64,000 bases of DNA. Origin: Anaerolineales bacterium UBA2395. GTDB taxonomy: Bacteria > Chloroflexota > Anaerolineae > Anaerolineales > Villigracilaceae. Position numbers and translations under genes: made by a program. This document shows, piece after piece, positions 59,359 to 64,000 of this stretch. Location: positions 198,725 to 262,724 of the forward strand of contig DDSH01000030.1 in the NCBI GenBank assembly GCA_002343775.1. The letters are read 5' to 3'. Each line of letters begins with the position of its first letter. Within the stretch, counting starts at the first letter, position 1. The notes under the pieces are model-generated. The model saw only the letters and a program-made list of their open reading frames with translations, had not been told where the DNA came from and did not search any database.

Positions 59359-59607
59359 TCAACCGCTGTTTCGTTTCTTATTTGCCAGTGTAACCACCGC
59401 AATTCCCACCCAGGCAATATTCAACCCCACAGAGGGATACGCTCGTAAATATAACGTATTGATAATGAGCATTGCCCCGGCGACGAAGTTCATCCCTTGA
59501 TACGTCCACGAGTCGCTTTCAATTTTTTTAGCCGAGACCAGACCGTATGCGAGAAGATAGAGGATCGTGCCTGTCCAGCCGATGATGTCGATGATGGTGC
59601 GTTCCAT
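59359..59607 (-). CDS. Small membrane protein, CBU_0592 type
   Basis: 82 residues with three hydrophobic segments (IDIIGWTGTILYLLAYGLVS, MNFVAGAMLIINTLYL, NIAWVGIAVVTLA), typical of the CBU_0592 family. Its start is coupled (ATGG overlap by 1 base) with the end of the MOSC gene. Function unknown. Confidence 0.72.
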   Translation of the reverse strand: MERTIIDIIGWTGTILYLLAYGLVSAKKIESDSWTYQGMNFVAGAMLIINTLYLRAYPSVGLNIAWVGIAVVTLANKKRNSG

Positions 59608-60404
59608 TAAGCGATGATCTCCATTTCCATTCCAATTTCGATCTTTCCCTCGTTCAAGGGAATCGTATTCATCCCGAAGATCGCGCCGAGTTCGTGGTTG
59701 CGATATCTGTTCAATGTCTTCAGAGGCTCTTTGCTTTTTGCCAGCGTCTCTTTGTCAATGGTCGTCACCACACAGCGCGGACACGGCTTGACCAACGCCA
59801 TCTCCACCGTGCCAATGCGGATGTGCTTCCACGTATCCTCTGCGAACGGCGCACAGCCTTTCACCACCAGGTTCGGGCGGAAGCGATTCATCGGGACGGC
59901 AGAATCAAGCCGCGAGTTTAAGTCCTGTAGCGATTCTTCCGAGATGATCAAAATTGGGTAACCGTCTGCAAATCCGGTGTGGTCATCCTTGCTGATGGCA
60001 TAATTTTGGTTTAGTGTCCGCTTGAACCCATCTGCAATGTGGACGAGGCGCACAGACGCGCCCAGCCAATCGGAGAACCATGCCGCGGCTTCATCGCCTT
60101 GGTCGATGGCATCCACGCCGTTGCTTGACCAGATATTGACGGGCGACGGCGTGCCGGAGGATTGAACCGTGAACTGAATGGATTCAAAATTGGGCGCGGA
60201 CAACGTGACCGCCTCATTCTTAAGGGTGGGCGTGACCAGCGCCAGACGCGGATATTCACGCTGAGTCAGGAACTCGCCATCCGGCGTGACGACCATCATG
60301 CGCCGGTCATGTTCAAGCCCCATGCACTCGATATTGCTTGCAGGTACGTCGAACCCGCGACAGGCTTTGATGGGATAGTAGGTGAGGGTGGATATGTTTA
60401 TCAA
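59607..60404 (-). CDS. MOSC domain protein (YcbX-like)
   Basis: 265 residues with MOSC_N (LTYYPIKACRGFDVPASNIE, GLEHDRRMMVVTPDGEFLTQ) and MOSC (MNRFRPNLVVKGCAPFAEDT, the catalytic-type Cys in VKPCPRCVVTTID). Such proteins carry sulfur for molybdenum cofactor or reduce N-hydroxylated compounds. It contains the expected MOSC cysteine, so it is likely active. No molybdenum enzyme is nearby. Confidence 0.9.
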   Translation of the reverse strand: MINISTLTYYPIKACRGFDVPASNIECMGLEHDRRMMVVTPDGEFLTQREYPRLALVTPTLKNEAVTLSAPNFESIQFTVQSSGTPSPVNIWSSNGVDAIDQGDEAAAWFSDWLGASVRLVHIADGFKRTLNQNYAISKDDHTGFADGYPILIISEESLQDLNSRLDSAVPMNRFRPNLVVKGCAPFAEDTWKHIRIGTVEMALVKPCPRCVVTTIDKETLAKSKEPLKTLNRYRNHELGAIFGMNTIPLNEGKIEIGMEMEIIA

Positions 60405-60420
60405 GTTAGCTCCTTATTAA

Positions 60421-60475
60421 GACGACGGCAGACCGCAGACGGCAAAATGCGGTCGTCGGTCTGCCGTCTGCGGTC
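60421..60475. repeat. Heptanucleotide inverted repeat (GACCGCA family)
   Basis: 7-mers GACGGCA, GACCGCA, GACGGCA (60421-60441) and the complementary GTCTGCC, GTCTGCG (60456-60469) form a hairpin-capable element filling the gap between two minus-strand genes. Confidence 0.8.
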
Positions 60476-60480
60476 TTTTG

Positions 60481-61296
60481 TTATTTCATTAATTCAGAAT
60501 AGATCATCCGCGACACCTCTGCCATGCACTCGTGTGCCTGATTTTCATCGTCTTCAGGAAAACCATGTGTGAACAGCGAAATGGCGTACGGTTTGCGGTT
60601 TGGTGGGAAAACAATGCCCGTGTCATGGAAGAAGTCGCCCGTCCAGCCGGTTTTGTGAGCGACTTTTACGTTATGTGGCAGCAAAGCGGGGATGCTCTCA
60701 TTGAACTCCTGCCCGAACATGACCTCGATCATCTCATCGCAAACGTTGCGCGAAACGACCTTGCCTTCGGCGATCAACTTCATCATCTGCGTGGAACTGC
60801 GCGCACTGGCAGAATTATTTATATTGAGGCGATATGCCTTTTTATCCTCTAACCCGCGAATGACGGTCATGTTCGCGATGCCGAGTTCTTTTATGAGTGC
60901 ATCCACACTGGCGCAGGTAACCCGCTCCATAAGCAAATTCGTGGCAAGGTTCGACGAGCGCACGATCATCAACCGGTTCAACTCACGGATAGACTCGCTC
61001 TTGCCGATTCTCGTGTACAGTGTCTTGTCCGAGTCGTCGGCTTCTTCCAGTGAAAACTCACTGCCATCTACAATGCTTTTGAACGAGTTGAAAATTTTCA
61101 GCGACTCATCCAGTGAAAGTAACTCAGCCTCCGCCTGGCGGAACACCTCCATCATCACTGGCACTTTCATGGTGCTGGCGGGGTGCATGCTCACATCGGC
61201 ATTGATAAAAATCCCTTTGCCGGTTTCCAGATCTTGCACTGATACACTAACGGTTTTGCCTTCGAATTGTGCAATGAAACTTTCCAGATTTTCCAA
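60481..61296 (-). CDS. Class A beta-lactamase-like serine hydrolase
   Basis: 271 residues, no clear signal peptide. Motifs: STMK (Ser-x-x-Lys nucleophile, about residue 41-44), SSN (SDN equivalent, about 113-115), and HKTG (KTG box). The class A ExxLN of the omega loop, which supplies Glu166, is not evident (the region reads KKAYRLNINNSASAR), so this is more likely a penicillin-binding-type or other serine hydrolase of the Beta-lactamase2 family than an efficient beta-lactamase. Lies downstream of the DUF1330 gene by 1 base. Confidence 0.8.
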   Translation of the reverse strand: MENLESFIAQFEGKTVSVSVQDLETGKGIFINADVSMHPASTMKVPVMMEVFRQAEAELLSLDESLKIFNSFKSIVDGSEFSLEEADDSDKTLYTRIGKSESIRELNRLMIVRSSNLATNLLMERVTCASVDALIKELGIANMTVIRGLEDKKAYRLNINNSASARSSTQMMKLIAEGKVVSRNVCDEMIEVMFGQEFNESIPALLPHNVKVAHKTGWTGDFFHDTGIVFPPNRKPYAISLFTHGFPEDDENQAHECMAEVSRMIYSELMK

Positions 61297-61297
61297 T

Positions 61298-61585
61298 TTA
61301 TGCCCCCTCTACAACAATGGCTTTGGAAATGGAGTATTTATGCCGCAAGGCGCGTGCTTCACTATACTCTGGCGAGTTGATCCACGCCTTGGCACGTTCC
61401 ACGCTTTCGAATTGCAGAACGACGATCCGCTTTGGCTCCCAATCGCCTTCAAGATTTTCTGCGTGACCGCCGCGTACCACATAGGTACCACCAAACTGCG
61501 CCACGGTTGGAGCGGCAAGTTGTTTATAGCCTTCATAGTTTGCCGGGTCTGTTACTTCAATATCTAAAATAACAAATGCTGTCAT
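61298..61585 (-). CDS. DUF1330 family protein
   Basis: 95 residues, ferredoxin-like fold with the family pattern FVILDIEVTDPANYEGYKQL, GGTYVVRGGH, RIVVLQFESVERAKAW and SPEYSEARALR. Usually dimeric, function unknown. Immediately precedes the serine hydrolase gene on the minus strand. Confidence 0.9.
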   Translation of the reverse strand: MTAFVILDIEVTDPANYEGYKQLAAPTVAQFGGTYVVRGGHAENLEGDWEPKRIVVLQFESVERAKAWINSPEYSEARALRHKYSISKAIVVEGA

Positions 61586-61649
61586 CCCATGCTCCTGTTT
61601 TTATTTTTGATTAACATGCTTTACTCGACCGTCGACGTTAAGACCGCGG

Positions 61650-63704
61650 TCAATGGTCGGCGAACTTAATCCTCACATCCACTGCCACTGCGCCCTTTGC
61701 CAGCACGCGCAGCGGATTGATCTCGATCTCCTCGATCTCTTCGTGTTCTGCGGCGAGTTGCGAGAGTTTGACCAAAACATCCTTGACCGCTTCCTCATCT
61801 ACCGATGGGATACTACGGAAACCTTTGAGTTTTCTCCCAGCCCAGGTCTGACGCATCATTACCTCCGCCTCAGCCTGATTCAGCGGACCCAAAGCAAATG
61901 CCACATCCTTGAGCCCTTCCACTTCCACGCCGCCGGAGCCGAACATCATCAGCGGACCGAATTGCTGATCGTGCACCATGCCAACGATGACTTCCTGCCC
62001 ACCGGCAACTTGACGTTGTAGATGCACTCCGTCGATACGAGGCGGCGGGACGAGTTTCTCCATCCGTTTCATCATTTGCGCGTAGCCAGACTGAAGGGCG
62101 GCGGTATCGTTTATATCCAATAACACGCCGCCAACGTCAGATTTGTGAAGGATATCCGGTGAAGCGATCTTCATCACGATGGGGAATCCAAGTTCGTTTG
62201 CAATGGCAACGGCTTCATTTTCATCACGCGCAAGTTTGATCGGCGCGGTGGGAATGCCATAGGCTTGCATCAACTCATCCGGCAATCTGACCGCAGACCG
62301 TAGACTGTTGACCGTGTAGTTTTCCGTCGGCGGTCTGCGGTCGAGGGACTTTGCCCTCTTCACCAGCGCCGCCAGCGCCGAAGCCGCCCGTTCAGGGAAG
62401 GGATAGGTTGGAATGCCTGCGTTTTGAAACTCGTCTTTTGCGTTCTCCACGAGAGTTGAGCCGAGCAATGCGATCACCACGGGTTTATCGAATTTTCCAA
62501 TGACTTCATTTATTTTCCGTGCCACTTCTTCCGCTTTGAACATGGGCGGCGGTGGCAGGATGACCATGACGGCATCCACGTTATTGTCTGCCAGCAGAAT
62601 TTGCAGGCATTCGGCGTATTGACTTGGCGAAGCCGAGGCGAGCATATCCACCGGGTTGTGGGTATTGGCTGCAGATGGGAGAATGGCGGATAAAGCATCC
62701 AGTGTTGTGTCCGCTAAACGGGTAAGCACCATACCGTGATGCTCGAGAGAATCGGCGGCGATGACGCCGGGTCCGCCTGCGTTGGTGAGAATCCCGATTT
62801 TGTTTCCCTTGGGCAATGGGCAATTTTCCAACGCCCGCGCCCAATCGAACATTTGCTCGGCGGTTTCGGCGCGAAGTACGCCTGATTTCTCGAAGGCGGC
62901 ATCGAAGGCGGTGTCGGAGGCGGCTAAGGCTCCGGTGTGCGAGGCGGCGGCTTTTTGTCCGGCTTCGAAGCGACCGACTTTCAGCGCAATGACCGGCTTG
63001 TGACGTGTCACCTCGCTTGCGGTGCGGACGAAGCGCCTGCCGTCTGAAATGCTTTCCATGTACATCACAATGACTTTCGTCGAGATGTCACCTGCGAACA
63101 TGGGCAGCATATCGGTTTCGTTGACATCGGCTTGATTGCCGAGGCTGACGATGCGCGAAAAGCCAAAGCCCTGACCGCGCGCCCAATCCACGATGGCGGC
63201 GGCGAATGCGCCGGAGTGTGAGATGAAGCCGACACCGCCCTGTGTAGGCATGGGCGGTTGTAAAAAAGTTGTGTCGAGTGGGAAGTGCGTGTCAATGGTG
63301 CCGATGCAGTTGGGACCGAGCAGCCGCACGCCGTGTTTTTGCGCGACCTCTAAGCATTGTTTTTCCAATGCCGCGCCTTCTTCGCCGACTTCGCGAAAGC
63401 CCGCCGAGACGATGACCGCCGCTTTGATGCCGCGTTGACCGCAGTCTTCGATGACTTGCGGCGTGGATTGGGTCGGGACGATAAGGATCGCGAGGTCAAC
63501 CGGGTCTGGGATATCTTTTAGGCTGGTGTGAATCGTTTTGCCGAACAGTTCGCCGCTTTTTTGCGCCACGAGATGAATCGCACCGGCGTATCCGCTTTGG
63601 ATGAGATTACGCGCCACGCCATAGCCGAGTTTTTCGGGCGAGGTGGATGCGCCGACCACGACAACGCCTTTGGGTTGAAAGAAGGGGAGAAGCGATTCAG
63701 CCAT
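61650..63704 (-). CDS. Acetate/acyl-CoA ligase (ADP-forming), fused alpha and beta subunits
   Basis: 684 residues. Alpha part (1-460): CoA-binding Rossmann (GVVVVGASTSPEKLGYGVAR), ligase regions (RLLGPNCIGTID, GFISHSGAFAAAIVDW) and AAASHTGALAASD near residue 255, holding the phospho-His. Beta part (about 475-684): ATP-grasp with VMKIASPDILHKSDVGGV (second phospho-His) and MFGSGGVEVEGLKDV. It makes ATP from acyl-CoA, ADP and phosphate, a common energy step in fermenters. The linker between the parts is encoded partly by a GACCGCA-type 7-mer repeat (62287-62344). Confidence 0.93.
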   Translation of the reverse strand: MAESLLPFFQPKGVVVVGASTSPEKLGYGVARNLIQSGYAGAIHLVAQKSGELFGKTIHTSLKDIPDPVDLAILIVPTQSTPQVIEDCGQRGIKAAVIVSAGFREVGEEGAALEKQCLEVAQKHGVRLLGPNCIGTIDTHFPLDTTFLQPPMPTQGGVGFISHSGAFAAAIVDWARGQGFGFSRIVSLGNQADVNETDMLPMFAGDISTKVIVMYMESISDGRRFVRTASEVTRHKPVIALKVGRFEAGQKAAASHTGALAASDTAFDAAFEKSGVLRAETAEQMFDWARALENCPLPKGNKIGILTNAGGPGVIAADSLEHHGMVLTRLADTTLDALSAILPSAANTHNPVDMLASASPSQYAECLQILLADNNVDAVMVILPPPPMFKAEEVARKINEVIGKFDKPVVIALLGSTLVENAKDEFQNAGIPTYPFPERAASALAALVKRAKSLDRRPPTENYTVNSLRSAVRLPDELMQAYGIPTAPIKLARDENEAVAIANELGFPIVMKIASPDILHKSDVGGVLLDINDTAALQSGYAQMMKRMEKLVPPPRIDGVHLQRQVAGGQEVIVGMVHDQQFGPLMMFGSGGVEVEGLKDVAFALGPLNQAEAEVMMRQTWAGRKLKGFRSIPSVDEEAVKDVLVKLSQLAAEHEEIEEIEINPLRVLAKGAVAVDVRIKFADH
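62287..62344. repeat. In-frame heptanucleotide repeat inside acyl-CoA ligase gene
   Basis: GACCGCA, GACCGTA, GACTGTT, GACCGTG (62289-62316) with complementary CGGTCTG, CGGTCGA (62331-62344). Same family as the element at 60421. It encodes part of the inter-domain linker. Confidence 0.75.
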
Positions 63705-63765
63705 TCGTAATGCACTCCGGGTTTATCAGGGAATTACGGCGAACTTTGTGTGATTATACCCAGCG

Positions 63766-63816
63766 CGGTCACAAATTTCGCTTTTTCGAGAAGAGGGATA
63801 TCGCAATTTGTGACCG
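63766..63816. repeat. Inverted repeat in divergent intergenic region
   Basis: CGGTCACAAATT (63766-63777) and AATTTGTGACCG (63805-63816), a perfect 12-base inverted repeat with 27-base spacer in the 252-base gap between the acyl-CoA ligase and the next gene. It could be a paired regulator site or a hairpin. A CATAAT at 63912-63917 may be a -10 element for the next gene. Confidence 0.55.
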
Positions 63817-63962
63817 TGGGCATTATGTATATCACCCGACTTCAAAACGAGGTTCCTCCTGACATGCTCAAAACGGGAAGATAATCAGTAGGCATTTTTT
63901 GTCCCTTTTGTCATAATGGGTACAGCGCTTTCTGCGCGATCCATGAAAAAGGAGAAATGTCC

Positions 63963-64000
63963 ATGACCCTGTCTGCACAACCGGCAGAATCGACTTTACT
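63963..64000 (+). CDS. Start of an unidentified gene, cut by window
   Basis: ATG at 63963 has AAGGAG about 8 bases upstream; an in-frame ATG at 63957 is too close to that site. Only the first dozen residues (MTLSAQPAESTL) are present, so no function can be named. Confidence 0.6.
   Translation, partial: MTLSAQPAESTL

Noticed and set aside
60481..61296. Antibiotic resistance beta-lactamase
   Set aside because: No evident Glu166 motif and no export signal; family membership alone does not show beta-lactam hydrolysis.

Overview
This is a 64 kb bacterial chromosomal window that most resembles the Anaerolineae (phylum Chloroflexota). Evidence for that: many lipoproteins with Thr/Pro-rich linkers of the type TPYPTYT, frequent TTG/GTG starts, many GAF/PAS sensor kinases, DUF3048 and DUF2905 proteins, an ADP-forming acyl-CoA synthetase, and a selenocysteine system. 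The genus assignment is inference. No phage, transposase, CRISPR array or rRNA was seen. Gene density is high and gene order looks like ordinary chromosome with several accessory blocks.

Layout. 1-1628: end of an M20 peptidase gene and a solute-binding-like lipoprotein. 1655-12737: a long co-directional block that combines ABC efflux parts (two ATPases, one carrying a cyclic-nucleotide-binding-like tail; a double FtsX permease; an HlyD-type adaptor) with signalling parts (winged-helix regulator, two GAF histidine kinases with an unusual H-box, one response regulator). A strong promoter with a duplicated AAACCGGTTT operator precedes it. 12738-13165: a 428-base non-coding leader holding three tandem c-di-GMP-I (GEMM-type) riboswitch aptamers with their own promoter, leading to ruvB. 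13166-21125: ruvB, a small helical protein, a DUF2905 protein, queA, a family 5 uracil-DNA glycosylase, two alpha/beta hydrolases, a selenocysteine-containing peroxiredoxin-like protein (in-frame UGA read as Sec), an S51-like/CysRS-tail fusion and thymidine phosphorylase. 21191-25888: a 1008-residue TPR protein with about 20 PDWL-type motifs, ndk and a lipoprotein.

25955-41455 is mostly on the minus strand: rsfS (apparent CTG start), thpR, a response regulator, a zinc anti-sigma/ECF sigma pair, tRNA-Val(CAC), an M23/LysM peptidase, an MFS exporter, an SRAP protein, a PAS histidine kinase, selB, a coiled-coil protein and a three-gene membrane module related to complex I/Mrp antiporter subunits. 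41454-49717 (plus strand): DUF3048 lipoprotein, zinc-ribbon protein, menC, CapA-like protein, a secreted helical protein, ridA and a two-component pair. 49764-57198: an exopolysaccharide/cell-envelope block (GT2, initiating sugar-phosphate transferase, two nucleotide-sugar epimerase/dehydratases, two FemAB-like acyltransferases). 57198-64000: D-cysteine desulfhydrase-like enzyme, lipoprotein, a MOSC protein, a class A serine hydrolase, DUF1330, and ADP-forming acyl-CoA synthetase.

The most notable items are the triple c-di-GMP aptamer array, the UGA-encoded selenoprotein with selB in the same window, the sensor/ABC hybrid operon, and heptanucleotide tandem repeats that occur both between genes and in frame inside four enzyme genes.
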